DNA of 32,339 nucleotides from Butyriboletus loyo. Taxonomy: Eukaryota > Basidiomycota > Agaricomycetes > Boletales > Boletaceae. The stretch is taken from positions 1-32,339 of the forward strand of contig JBBPSI010000263.1 in assembly GCA_038093515.1 (NCBI GenBank), given 5' to 3'. The notes beneath the pieces were generated by a model. That model ran no database searches and was not told the origin of the DNA. It worked only from the letters and a program-made list of their open reading frames with translations. Below are positions 1 to 9,905 of the stretch, piece by piece. The translations under genes and the position numbers were made by a program. Position 1 is the stretch's first letter; every line of letters starts with the position of its first letter.

Positions 1-1086
1 GCTTGTCCTCTAACTCGGTGCTCTACCATATCCGGTCAGCTTGTTTAATATATGGAAAACGAGAACGTATTCCCTGACTGAACCTCTACATCGTTGCGCT
101 ACAGGAAAATTTCCCAGAGCCCTCGCGCGCAAATGTCCTAATGATTGTAATGTTCGAAGGAGGAGGGGAAGACGTATAAGATGGAAGGTCGCCCGTGTCA
201 GATGAGTAGATTCACTCACTTTGCACTTCCTGACGGCTGTAGTGGATTTCCTTCGCCTTGTGCTACCTTCAGCGTCAATCCTGCCTAGGTGGGCCATTTA
301 CTTGAATACCAGTCTTCGAAGCGCTCTCGATAGGACCGTGTGTCGATTGTCCTTTGGATTTTCAGGCTTGCCAATAATACGGTTGCCTTTCCTGTCACAT
401 CGACAAGTGGATACAGATATCTGTTGGTCTGACGGCTTCGAGGCTAGCGCTATGATATCGCGAGTCATCAAAAAAATTGAGCTGAGGAAAGGAAAGTGCC
501 GGGGGTATCGATGTTACCTTCGTACTGTGCCTATACATTTGTTCTGCGTGACACTCTTCGCCGATTATCAGGCACTGGTGTGAGAGAAATACTACGGGAA
601 AAAACCTGAGACCCGCTGTGATTTTCAACGCCCGGAACGTCCCACTGGCACTAGTAATACTGATGCTCTTGAGGATGATCAGCAGAGAGTGTCGAGCGTC
701 GAGCGTTATCCGCGTGTGGGGTCAGGGTGGAGTACCGAAGTTCTGACAGGTACCTAACTGCAAACCGCAGGGTCTTTTTTTTCCATGCTCAGAATCACCG
801 CGTCCGTACATCGTCTCAAGCTGAAGATGTCTTGAAATTGCTTTGCCATAGCAGTGGGGTCTAATTCGAATTTTTGACCAATAGATTCATAGTATCACAG
901 ATCCATTGAAATGGCGTATTGGTCGCTGACACATTGACATCGCTACACCAAGAAGACGAAGAAAAGGACAAAAAAAAAAGGGGGGGGGGGGATGTCAAAC
1001 GTGGTCGGTGGCGGCGAAAGCATAATAATATACACGCTCAATGATACACTTTTAGCTTCTTTGCTCCCCTTGCATTCCGCCATGTT
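1..1086. other. Gene-free left end with an A10G12 tract
   Basis: I see no convincing coding exon, RNA gene or element in this stretch. Short open frames on both strands overlap each other and have no recognisable motifs or splice logic. The one clear local feature is a homopolymer run, ten A followed by twelve G at 970-991, just downstream of the aldehyde dehydrogenase stop codon. Such runs are prone to length change and sequencing error. Confidence 0.6.
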
Positions 1087-2255
1087 TTATATCTTCTCAT
1101 CGATGTTGATGTGCACGGCCTTGACAGCGGTGTAGCTAGTGCGGTATCTCAGTAAACCAATACACACCGGTGATAGGGGGAAAAGACGTACTTTTGCAAC
1201 GCATACTCGCCCAACTCCCTCCCGATACCACTCTGCTTGAAGCCACCGAATGGCACAGCCGAACTCAACTGATTCACACAATTGACCCATGCCGTTCCCG
1301 CCTTGAGTCGGTGCGCCGTCTTGATTGCCCGGTTCAGGTTCTGGGTGAACACGGCTGCAGCGAGACCGTACACGGATTCGTTGGCCTGTCTAATCACGTC
1401 TTCCTCGTCCTTGAATTTGATAACAACACCGACGGGACCAAAAATTTCTTCTTGGACGATCTTCATGTCCGGAGAAGTGTTGGTGAAGATGGTGGGTCGG
1501 ATAAAGTAGCCTTCATTGCCTTGACGTTCACCGCCGACTTCGATCTTGGCACCAGCTTCCTTGCCGGATTGGATGTAACCCATGATACGCTATAGAATTC
1601 AAATGCATGAGATACGGGAAATGAGATGCGAGGTGTGCTGGCTTCGAGACCACTGACATTGAATTGGATCTCAGAGACTTGAGGACCCTGGAAGGTCTCT
1701 GGGTTGAAGGGGTCCCCGACCTTGAGTGACCGAGCCTTCTCAGTGAAGAGCTTGAGGAACTCATCATAGATGCCCTCCTGGACAAAGATACGTGATCCAG
1801 CACAACATGTCTGACCATGATTCCAGCTGCCGGTGACGTCAGTCCTTCGACTTCACTCAAGGTTTGATATATAGGGAGGACGAACAAGATACCAAACGCG
1901 GCCCAGTTCACGGCCTGCCCCAAATCCGCATCATCGAAGATGATGTTGGGGCTCTTGCCGCCCAATTCCAAGGTCACATTCTTCAGGTTGCTCTTGGAGG
2001 ATGCTTCTAAGACCTTGCGACCGACAAGCGTCGAACCAGTGAAGGCGACTTTGTCGATCTTCATGTGGTGAGAGATGGCATTGCCGACAGTGTTACCATA
2101 GCCAATGAGAATGTTGACGACACCAGGAGGGAAACCAGCCTCGTTGATGAGGTGGGCCATGCGGAGCGCAGTCAGGGGTGTGAACTCGGAGGGCTTAAGA
2201 ATAACTGTGTTTCCAGTTGCCAGTGCGGGCCCAAGTTTCCAGGCCAACATGAGTA
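1087..2255 (-). pseudogene. Aldehyde dehydrogenase, 3' part only (N-terminus missing)
   Basis: This is the C-terminal two thirds of an NAD(P)-dependent aldehyde dehydrogenase, the family that oxidises aldehydes to acids. Four exons splice cleanly on the minus strand: 1886-2255, 1658-1826, 1192-1589 and 1087-1135. Visible motifs are the glycine-rich NAD-binding stretch ending GSTLVGR, the general-base glutamate in LELGGKSPN, the catalytic cysteine in GQTCCAGSR, the EEIFGPV motif and the usual C-terminal ELGEYALxNYT block before a TAA stop. About 328 residues are present against roughly 500 in the family. The frame starts at the residues normally following PWN(Y/F)P, about residue 170, and nothing matching the N-terminal NAD-binding half lies upstream. 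The break is next to the first TenA-lectin unit, so the gene was probably cut by that rearrangement. The retained exons have no stops, so the loss may be recent. Alternatively, missing exons lie in a rearranged order elsewhere. Confidence 0.85.
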
Positions 2256-2514
2256 CTACGAATACAGTTATTCTATATCGAGCCCAAGGATAGCTTCCCA
2301 ATGGTCACGCTCATTCGGTACGACATAGAGAGGGGAAGAACAACCTGTGGGTTGTCCTGCTTGAATGACAAGCAAGAACGGACATCCACTCTGTGGAACC
2401 TGGAGGTTCGGGATCTCGCCGCATTATAAGGTACAGGAGGCGTGTGTCAGCCGTTATTCCGTTATTCTGTAGCAACGAGCGAGCTTACGAATTTCGTTTC
2501 ATGTGTACTTTCAC

Positions 2515-3105
2515 GCTGACTGCAGATCTGAGAGTCATTCGTATTCGCCACGGACGCCTGCAACGAGTGGCTTCGGTGAGTGTATAATAACACAGTATTG
2601 ACTTGTTGTTCGTACCTTGGGATAACCAGGGCATCGGGCACAAACTGCAACCTTCCCGAGACGAACAACCTGCCAGGGACAACTATCAGATGCAACACGA
2701 GTAAGTGGACATTGGCTTGCTGATGTGGATATGCCTGATACGACCCATTTGTACCGTAGACTTCAACAGGGTCGATTGACAGTTCTGAGACGTCTCTTTG
2801 TCAGATTCCATTGTAGGCCGGAATCAGCGCCGCTGTGATGGTGTAAGAAAAAGCTCCTCATAAACTTTCCGGTACTTCCCGGAATTACTTTTCAGAGTGG
2901 TGACCGAGTCACTTGCCACGGGTAGAGATTACTTTCGTGGTATCTACGGATCTTGTACGTCCCGTTACTCACGATGTTGGTAGTCGAGAACACATTAGGA
3001 TCCGCAATCCTGGGAATCAACGGCTGCATGGGCAAGTGCCGGCGCAACGCAGCCTTGGAGACCGAAGCACGAGGCCACCATGTCAAACTCTGCGAAGGTT
3101 ATCAT
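2515..3105 (-). pseudogene. TenA-lectin family copy 0, internal deletion pseudogene
   Basis: This is a remnant of the TenA/beta-trefoil family described at copy 2. Exon 1 is recognisable from ATG 3105 (EFD...LAHAAVDSQ) but runs straight into the end of exon 7 at about 3010, so the whole TenA catalytic core (exons 2-6) is missing. The join is out of frame and meets TAA within a few codons. Lectin-part sequence follows: a piece of exon 7 with the GTYKIR motif, a shortened exon 8 and exon 9 with LFVSGRLQ. The last exon diverges after DSQICSQ, where the QLWLLEP ending of other copies is lost. The TATA box kept by the intact copies is also gone. It cannot make a functional member of the family. 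Confidence 0.8.
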
Positions 3106-3134
3106 CGTTGTAATATCGATTTAGGAGGGCGTTG

Positions 3135-3750
3135 AGATGCATCGAGGCGAGGGTTGCAGTCCTATGGCCTGGACGCGGGGGGTACTCGCCCATATCTGGT
3201 TGATCCATTTCGGCAAGGTTTGATACAACCGTAGACTGCCTTGGCAATCCTCACGACAGAGACACATCGGGATGGAACCTGACGTAGCTGTCCGCCCATT
3301 CAACGAAGTGGACACGTGATCCAGATTCGACCGAAATGGGGACGCAAAGTTGTTGGTCCCGTAGTATTGCATGTCACAAAAGCGTACAAAGAGGCCCACC
3401 CATCTCCGGACGGGTTCTGGTTGACCTCATGCAAAAGAGGGCGCAAACCTCATGAAAAGGAAGCGCCGTAAGATCGATGCCCAGCGTGGACAGACAGTAT
3501 ATTACCTCACTTTCTTGACAACGAAAAGAACAATCAATGACCGTAGCTTTCTCCACAGGAGGGTGCTCTCCTCGAGCGCCAGTCTGGCTGCACGCTGCTC
3601 GTGAGTTGCAATGACCCCGGTAAACCCATCTTGTCAGGACTAGAAGCAATCCACTAGCATGCGTATTCAACCATAGAATGAATTGGTATAGAACTCACCT
3701 CCACCATTGGGGGCATATGTGTTAGTGGAGCCTATGCGGACTGGATGTTG
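3135..3750. repeat. 5' flank of TenA-lectin unit 0
   Basis: This gene-free stretch is the upstream flank of copy 0. It aligns by eye with the upstream flanks of copies 1-4: the conserved GATCCATT...GGCAAGGTTTGAT block, then the GGATGGAACCTGACGTA 17-mer at 3270-3286. Past about 3400 the similarity fades. No coding sequence is seen. Open frames here (for example 3374-3670 minus) have no motif and are not shared by the other units. Confidence 0.6.
3270..3286 (-). promoter_or_regulatory. Conserved CRE-like promoter element, copy 0
   Basis: The 17-mer read on the gene strand is TACGTCAGGTTCCATCC. It is identical or nearly so upstream of all five TenA-lectin copies. TACGTCA resembles a bZIP (CRE/ATF) site. 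Its role is inferred only from conservation. Confidence 0.4.
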
Positions 3751-4288
3751 AACGTTGACTAGTCGACCTCCGTTGTTTCCGATTTATCTCCTGCTACAGA
3801 AGACAATGGCGCGCGACCTGTTGGAAGTGATGCAAAATGTAACCTGACTGCTATTCTGACGACACAGTACGGTTGAAGTGACACCGACCTGGCGGGCTGG
3901 GTGTATCCCATAAGCTCAGAGGCTGTTCTCAGCTCCGTATTCATTCATTCATCAACACAAACCAAGGGACATTCCCATCGCACACATCCTCACCTTCGAC
4001 AAACCCTGTAGGCGAAAAATCGCGCCAAGCTTTGGAGCGAACAGCCAGTTTGTCATTTGTGGAGTCGGATTCCGGAGGAGTGAGTTCAGCCCATGGGCGC
4101 TTGAGCAGGCAATGTATGGAACAGGTAATTCTGAATATGGAAGGAGGTGACATTTGTACCACTTCCCCAACCATCATGTCCAAATTATATGGCAAATTTG
4201 TGCAGTCGTGGTCGAGAGCCGAGGCACAGCGTTCAAAATAACGAGCCAAAAAATTATATCGATCACGTTACGAGCCTTTGTCAAACTG
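3750..4288. repeat. 3' flank of TenA-lectin unit 1
   Basis: The sequence aligns with the downstream flanks of copy 3 (16780-17293), copy 4 (21960-22349) and, inverted, copy 2 (11630-12000). Shared blocks include the GGAAGTGATGCAA region, the stretch around CACATCCTCACCTTCGAC, and the CAGTCGTGGTCGAGAG block near 4205. This shows the duplicated unit extends about 500 bp past each stop codon. No gene is supported. The flank ends abruptly at the terminal repeat of the element starting at 4289. Confidence 0.65.
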
Positions 4289-4559
4289 TAGTGATTTGCA
4301 GGGCCCGGCCCGGCTTAGTAGGGCTTAGGCCCGTTAAGATCATAAGCCGGGCCGTCACAGAGGGCTCCGGCTCGGCCATGGCTAGTGAGGGAAGGGTGTC
4401 GAGCATCAGATAGAGCAACAGCAACGACCGCGCAAGCTGGTGGATGTCCAAGGCCGTTGAATATGCGGTAAGTCAGACCTGCGTACGAGGTTTGGACAAC
4501 CTGAAAACACTCGAAATGTGCACTCACGATGTACTGCTTCTTGGTACGCGAACGCTTGC

Positions 4560-5170
4560 TATACTTGGCAAGAGAAAAGACACCGACGAAGAAGCTGGTA
4601 GTGCAAGCAGCGAAGATGACGAGCCACCTTTCTGTGGGTTGATGTTGCGGTATGGGTCGCGGTAGCCCACACTGGAGGTAGCAGCCCATTGCTTCTGGGA
4701 AGTGATGGCGTAGCTCTATGGAGCAACCTGATGTCAATGAGTGAACGGCAGGAGTATAGTGACGAATGAACCCACCTCAAGACGGTAAATGAACTCGACG
4801 AGAGGGATGTCCGGCTTGTGGCCGAAAGCATGGCAGGTCTAGAAGTTGCCGTGGGTTACAGTTCTTGAACTTGATCCTCAAGAATTCATGATCATCAGGG
4901 GCGAGTCTGCAGCGGAGCTCAAAGGCGAGGGCAGAAATGAAGTTGGCTGGATAACGTTTTATCTCAGTATTCGTGGGTACTATATACATGAGGCTTACGA
5001 ATGCCAGCAAGTTTTGGATTCGTCTTGACCATCTCGAGCATGTGGAAGAGGGAAGGAAATAAAGGGGTCTGGGAGGTCTCGATCAACGGGAGCTGGGGAA
5101 GGTCACCATTGAAAGCGATGCGTTTGAGTGGGCGGAGGATTGGGTGGAGGTAGTCGTAGATTCCAGGCAT
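4560..5170 (-). pseudogene. Histidine phosphatase (phosphoglycerate mutase-like) fragment, decayed
   Basis: Three exon-like blocks on the minus strand match a basidiomycete histidine-phosphatase-like protein: 4999-5170 (YDYLHP, LPLIETSQTP, SLFHMLEMVKTNP), 4776-4946 (FISALAFELR, DHEFLRIKFKN, then FGHKPDIPLVEFIYRLE), and a block near 4560-4730 encoding QKQWAATSSVGYRDPYR and a hydrophobic helix. Introns of about 50 nt with GT-AG ends separate them. Decay is clear. A frameshift follows FKN, a TAG interrupts the frame just before TCHAFGHK, and another one-base shift lies before the hydrophobic segment. The family's N-terminal RHG catalytic motif is absent, so this is only the C-terminal part. Lying between hAT-like termini, it was probably captured. 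The assignment rests on remembered motif resemblance and should be confirmed by a translated search. Confidence 0.55.
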
Positions 5171-5460
5171 TCTTCAGAGTCGTGGATGGCCAAACACAAA
5201 GTGGCAAATAGCACTGAGGAAGTGTTGCGCAGCCTTTGCGGTAGCAGCTCGCAGGAAGCGTAAAGTCGCGATCTGTTGCTTACTGGAAAGCCTGTCAAGA
5301 CGTGGCATCGGATTGGACCACATTCCCCAACTTCATAGCAAGAAACGTGGTAGAACGTACCAGGCTGTATTTGGCGTCAGTACGGCGTAACATCTTTTAC
5401 TGAGAGTGAGAAGCGTGGCTGCGTTATCGGCATCTCTGAGCAACAGCCCGTTTTGGGTGG

Positions 5461-5829
5461 GTGGGCGCTTCAATGACAATGCGAACGTTCACAAGAGTCA
5501 GCGAACGTACATCGATGAACTTTCCCATAGACGCAGATGAACTGAACGACGCAGTGTCAGAAGTTGAAGCTGGAAATTATACAATCAAAGTTAATTGGCT
5601 GGATGGTGGTATGGACATAAGGAACGTGCAGCAACAATGGTCATGCAAGTCGGAAAATAAAATACAAACCAGTGTCCCATACCGATTTGATCTTGACTAC
5701 GCTGAATTTCAGTCACGTTCAGGTGAACGTTGGAGAACTTCATTGAATTTCCCGCGACCTGCGGTCAGTGACTTCATCGCTGCCACTTTGGACAGTGAAA
5801 GCCATGGCTTCTGGCTTGTGTCAGAGTGA
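5461..5829 (+). CDS. Hypothetical 122-codon ORF inside the hAT-like element
   Basis: This is an uninterrupted frame from ATG 5461 to TGA 5829. It ends immediately before the GC-rich subterminal repeat of the element. The product is polar and acidic in its middle, with an aromatic-rich stretch (NYTIKVNWLDGG, RFDLDYAEF) and no signal peptide or membrane segment. Its composition looks more protein-like than the surrounding shadow frames. An alternative start is the second methionine, six codons in. I do not recognise a family. It may be a captured exon of a host gene, a remnant of an element-encoded protein, or chance. Confidence 0.35.
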   Translation: MGASMTMRTFTRVSERTSMNFPIDADELNDAVSEVEAGNYTIKVNWLDGGMDIRNVQQQWSCKSENKIQTSVPYRFDLDYAEFQSRSGERWRTSLNFPRPAVSDFIAATLDSESHGFWLVSE

Positions 5830-5922
5830 GGCCGGGCCTTGAGCTTAAGCCCCTATGAGTCCTATAATATACATGCCCGGCTTGGCTCGGGGCTTGAGGA
5901 GGCTGGGCTTTCCAAATCACTA

Positions 5923-7395
5923 AAACCTACCTGGCCAGGGACAACAATTCGCTACAACACGAACGAGTGGATATTTGCTGACTGATATGAGACCCATTTG
6001 TACCATGGACTTCATCAGGACGATTGACCACTGCTGCTTCGCTTCTAAGACGTTGGCCTCGTAAACTGGTTTAATCAAGTTCCTGATGCGAGCACCAAGG
6101 ATAGTACATTCATCAGCACCATTTGTGACATTCCACTGTTAGTCAGAATTAGCATCGCCGCGAGGGTGTAAGAACGAGTCCATCATGAACTATCTCAGAA
6201 TCCCCCGGGTCATTCGCCTGAGTGATGACCCCTCGGAGGATTTACTCGCAACAAGATAGGGATTGCCTGTGCAGTAGCTGCGAACCTTGTACGTCTCATC
6301 GCTAACGTCGGGGACGCACCAGGACTGGCAAAGCTGAGGAAGGCCTTCTCCGCTCCACATGCCTTCTTGAGGTTCTTGGCTTAACCTTACCACCTCCCCG
6401 GAGAGATTTCAGATGTTGCTGTTGATGAACGCTGACGTCGTAAGAACATCAGCAAAACGCAGATTGAATTTTCAGTGAACCCAGGGAGAACACATGGACT
6501 CTGGATCATGTTCTGTATCACGATCAGTGATTTTTTCTATACTTACACATTTCTACTTCGCCTGCTCATTTTTTCATTCTCCGTCTCAACCTGACCCTTG
6601 CTTTATTCCTCATCCTCATGCAGACGCACCTCAGTCTTTCCGCATCAAAGACCAAGCCTTATCGCATTCCGTTTAGTCCGAGCCACCCATAGTTCTTCCG
6701 ATTCTGCAAATGGTATAGTATCCCTCAAAGGTGTTGGTGGTACAAACCCCACTGTAACTTACCAAGATACAGGGCAGAAGTATAATCTGGATACTAAAAA
6801 AAGGGGTGGACGTCCATAGGTTAGTCAATTCCGAACTACAGAACCACCCGTCAGTGGGACGCACTCAAGCCAATCCCCATTCGTGAGAAAGCTGAATAGA
6901 ATGCCGGAGCTGTTACGAGTTTGGCTCCCTCGCGACGTCGGCCGCTGGTGATATATTGAAGACTACTAGAGAGTTTCGCTGCGAACTCTGTTATCTACTG
7001 AAAAGACTACCGACTTCAATTCTATGGTGGTATCGAAGACATCTTGTTCGGGTGGCGGTTGGGACAACGCAATAAGAAACCTACTTTTCTCCCACTCACG
7101 ATCCGAAAGCCGTTTGGAGGGCCTTGGCCAGCTCACGTGGGAACGGGTGATCTATCTATCCACTCCGACCGGTTGCGGATTCATTCGATAAGGCCTCTAG
7201 GAGGGCATTATTTTGTACGGTGGACCCAAAAGCCGTAATTTTCTGTTTGGTCCTGCGGATATTGGAAGGACATAGTCGATATATGAAAGAAAAGGGTGCA
7301 TACTGTGAATCAACAATTGCATGAGCAAGCGACAGCGCAACGCCGCTGTGTAGACCGAAGCGAGAGGGCACTGTGTCAAACTCCGTAAAGGTCAT
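5923..7395 (-). pseudogene. TenA-lectin family copy 1, pseudogene
   Basis: Exon 1 (from ATG 7395, MTFTEFDTVPSRFGLHS) is intact, and exon 2 begins with the usual TKQKITAFGSTVQ. About 20 bases then missing shift the frame into a TAG. The TYR-MI end of exon 2 is deleted, and the QDxSYL block of exon 3 is scrambled near 6990-7040. Traces of exons 4-9 continue down to about 5930. The final exons are missing where the hAT-like element ends at 5922. Upstream, the family TATA box TATAAAGG has become TACAAAGG. This copy is the mirror partner of copy 2 across the long inverted repeat, so one arm kept an intact gene and the other decayed. Confidence 0.85.
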
Positions 7396-7470
7396 TATAG
7401 TTGGAATATTGAACTAGGAGGGTGTCGAGATACGTCGGGGAGAGGGCCTTTGTACGGGGAAGGTGATCGC

Positions 7471-7803
7471 CTATATCCGGCAGATCCATTCCAGCAAGGT
7501 TTGATGCCAGACTAGATTGACCAATCCTCCCCACGGGCATACAGCGGATGGAACCTGACGTAGCCTCCCGCCCATCGAGGAAGCGACCAAAATGGGGGCG
7601 CCAAGTCGTGGTCCTGTGGTTCTGACTGTTACATTATGGGGCACGAATCTCACGGGCAGGAAGATCACTTTCCGATCACCAGCACCCTGGAACGTTCCCA
7701 AATATGAGGCGCCGTGCGCTCTCACGATTGAGTATGGGGTGGTCCAACCAAACGCGGTCAATCTGGTGCGGCGATAAATTTCTAAACGAGGTGATTGTGG
7801 CAT
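7471..7803 (-). other. Open frame in the inverted-repeat arm, doubtful gene
   Basis: A 110-codon frame starting MPQSPRLEIYRRTRL is mirrored by a 90-codon frame at 9506-9778 in the other arm. The corresponding flank of copy 4 does not keep the frame, and copy 3 has lost most of the region. Conservation between the two arms is explained by their shared origin. The conserved promoter 17-mer lies inside it, so I favour non-coding promoter DNA. Confidence 0.2.
7546..7562 (-). promoter_or_regulatory. Conserved CRE-like promoter element, copy 1
   Basis: This is the same 17-mer (GGATGGAACCTGACGTA on the plus strand) as in the other units, about 150 bp upstream of the exon 1 ATG. It survives although the gene itself has decayed. 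Confidence 0.4.
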
Positions 7804-8489
7804 GTCGATGCTTCATCTCATAGTTATAATATCAGGTGTGACACTGGGTTATTCAAAGCTCGAACCTGAAAGAGGTGGATACCAGTGATGGCGCCAGTAC
7901 GTGCTCACATACCTATCGAACAAAATGGAATTTATATCCGCGATTGTGTAGTATTGCGCTTGATGGCTGCGAATCAGGAATGTCATTGAGGTTTACTACT
8001 AGAACTGACCACCCTCGTACGGGAGGGCACCGAGCTCGTGAGAAGAGTGATCGTAGTGGCTTTACCGCGGAGCTAGAAAATCCGACGATGAAACCTGGAA
8101 CAGAAATAATTGGCCTTCAAGTTCGCTCAAGTTTGATACATCATGGGAACGTGATGGAAGAAATACAGCTCCCCATGCTAATGACTCGAGGTGACGGAGG
8201 GACCAGGGTTCGAGATGTACATACAGACCAGAGGCCGCTTCTTACGAAAACGCCTCGTGTATGGTCTCCTGACCGCCGGAGACGAGCGATAAAATATAGA
8301 GCCCCGTTTCAGTCTCGACTCCTACTTCAAGGGCTTAATTTCCGAGTCTAGGAGAGTCTTTGTGAATGTGCTTCACCTCATACTTGGAACTTATCAGATT
8401 CGAGACTGGGCTATTCGAGGCTGGGACCTACAAGGACGGACTACTGGTGATGGCGCCAGTGAGCGTTATACCCATCGATTAAAGTGGAA

Positions 8490-8915
8490 TCGGTGTCGAT
8501 GGTAAATCTGAAACAGAAACGGTTCGTATTGCCAAGCATGCACACGACGCAATGATCTTCCTTGCAGCGCTTTGCTTATCGATGATTAGTAGGTCGCCGC
8601 GGGGCTGTATAACCTCCGATGAAGGGCGCGAAATGGCTCATGTTTCGACCACCGCGCCACGGAGTTCGGTGGAGCTGTTGATCTCGTGTCCCACTTGCAT
8701 TTGTTCCTGTGTCGCTTCATGCGAATCCACCTGGATGGCAGAGGAGGGGAACGAGCAAACGCTGGTCGGTACCGCTTGGCTGGCCCGTGGGAACACACCT
8801 CTTTTAGGTCACTGCTGGCTCTCCCAACCTGCCAATGCCTACACCCAAATCAACGCCACGTGTGACGAACCTAAAGTCGAAACGGTACGGTATGTGGGGA
8901 ATGATTACGGGCAAT
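8490..8915. repeat. Spacer repeat shared with 20680-21030
   Basis: The spacer of the inverted repeat contains a segment also found in direct orientation at about 20680-21030. It starts GATGGTAAATCTGAAAC, passes through the tRNA-like motif, and ends in the CACTGCTGGCTC...ACACCCAAATC block. The open frame at 8552-8917 is not kept in the second copy, so it is not a convincing gene. Confidence 0.6.
8594..8670 (-). repeat. tRNA-like (SINE-like) motif, copy a
   Basis: On the minus strand the sequence reads GTGGCGCGGTGGTCGA, close to a pol III box A (TRGCNNAGYGG), then 35-40 nt later GAGGTTATACAGCCCC in the place of box B. The box B does not fit the consensus and the acceptor stem does not fold well, so this is not a functional tRNA. 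Two more copies (19672-19749, 20757-20829) suggest a tRNA-derived dispersed repeat. Confidence 0.35.
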
Positions 8916-9505
8916 AAGTTCGGCGCTGTCCCTGACCTGGATATTATTGTCCCTCTAGGCTAACAAATAAAGCCATTCAATTACGAATCGAGATGCGAGA
9001 AACTCTATATTCCATCGCCCGTCCCTGGCAGACAGAAGACCATCCACGAGGCGTTATCGATGCCAGGGGTAAGAAGCGGCCTCTGATCGGTACATCTCGA
9101 ACCTGGGTCCCTCTGTCACCTCAAGTGATTAGCATGGGGAGCTGTATTTCTTCCATCACGTTCGCATATTGTATTCTATCAAGCTTGAGCGAGGGATAAC
9201 TGTTTCGATTTCTGGCTGATCGTCGGGTTTTCTAGCCAAGTATCAAAGCCGGCTGCGATCACTCTTCTCACGAACTCGGTGCCCTCACGTACGAGGGTGG
9301 TCAGTTCTAGTAGTAAACCTCAATGACACTCCTGATTCGCAGCCATCAACCACAATACTACACAATCGCGGATATAAATTCCATTTTGTTCGATAGGTAT
9401 GTGAGCACGTACTGGCGCCATCACTGGTATTCACCTCTTGCAGGTTCGAGCTTTGAATAACCCAGTGTCGCACCTGATATTATAACTATGAGATGAAGCA
9501 TCAAC

Positions 9506-9778
9506 ATGCCACAATCACCTCGTTTAGAAATTTATCGCCGCACCAGATTGACCGCGTTTGGTTGGACCACCCCATACTCAATCGTGAGAGTGCACGTCGT
9601 CTCATATTTGGGAACATTCCAGGGTGCTGGTGATCGGAGGGCGCTCTTCCTGCTCACGAGGTTCGTGCCCCCTAACGTGACAGTCAGAACCACAAGACCA
9701 CAACTGGGCGTCCCCATTTCGGCCGCTTCCTCGATGGGCGGGAGGCTACGTCAGGTTCCATCCGCTGTATTCCCGTAG
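9506..9778 (+). other. Open frame in the right inverted-repeat arm, doubtful gene
   Basis: This 90-codon frame mirrors 7471-7803 and lies just upstream of copy 2 in the same direction. It overlaps the conserved promoter 17-mer at 9747-9763. It has no recognisable domain. It could be an upstream ORF of a longer transcript, but promoter DNA with a chance open frame is the simpler reading. Confidence 0.2.
9747..9763 (+). promoter_or_regulatory. Conserved CRE-like promoter element, copy 2
   Basis: TACGTCAGGTTCCATCC lies about 145 bp upstream of the ATG of the intact copy 2. The match across all five units, inside flanks that are otherwise diverged, suggests a transcription factor site. TACGTCA is a bZIP-type core. 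Confidence 0.45.
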
Positions 9779-9859
9779 GGAGGATTGGGCAGTCTAGTCT
9801 GGCATCAAACCTTGCCGGAATGGATCAGCCGGATATAGGTACTCACCCTTCCTCCCCCG

Positions 9860-9867
9860 TATAAAGG
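9860..9867 (+). promoter_or_regulatory. TATA box of copy 2
   Basis: TATAAAGG lies 46 bp upstream of the ATG at 9906. Copies 3 and 4 keep the same box at the same place. Pseudogene copies 1 and 0 have lost it. Confidence 0.55.
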
Positions 9868-9905
9868 GCACCCTCTCCTCGACATAGTTCGATATTCCAA
9901 CCACA

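Larger units (their letters stand above)
4289..5922. mobile_element. hAT-like DNA element carrying host gene fragments
   Basis: The two ends are imperfect terminal inverted repeats: TAGTGATTTGCAGGGCCCGG at 4289 and, inward from 5922, TAGTGATTTGGAAAGCCCAG. TAGTG fits the YARNG start typical of hAT elements, and the GC-rich subterminal GGCCCGGCC motifs are common in fungal hAT elements. The flanking octamers, TCAAACTG and AAACCTAC, do not match. Comparison with copy 3 shows that about 220 bp of the host unit is missing at the right junction, so the duplication may have been lost by deletion. No transposase was recognised. Inside are a decayed histidine-phosphatase fragment and a 122-codon ORF, so the element is non-autonomous and looks like a gene-capturing type. 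Confidence 0.6.
7060..8290 (-). repeat. Left arm of long inverted repeat
   Basis: The sequence is the reverse complement of about 9000-10235, with identity high enough to follow by eye for more than 1 kb. It includes exon 1-2 of the TenA-lectin gene, its promoter and about 800 bp of upstream DNA. Easily seen shared blocks are CGCGATTGTGTAGTATTG near 7942 and CGAGGCGT / CGCCTCGT near 8250. The spacer is about 700 bp. The arms place copies 1 and 2 head to head. Confidence 0.8.

Noticed and set aside
1..40. tRNA-like fragment (TGGTAGAGC on the minus strand)
   Set aside because: The anticodon stem does not pair and no T-arm is present inside the window.
4281..5930. Target-site duplication for the 4289-5922 element
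   Set aside because: TCAAACTG and AAACCTAC differ at most positions. A deletion at the right junction probably removed one copy, so no duplication is claimed.
7875..8351. 158-codon plus-strand ORF in the inverted-repeat arm
   Set aside because: The mirror arm and the copy 4 flank have stops in the equivalent frame, so openness is not maintained.
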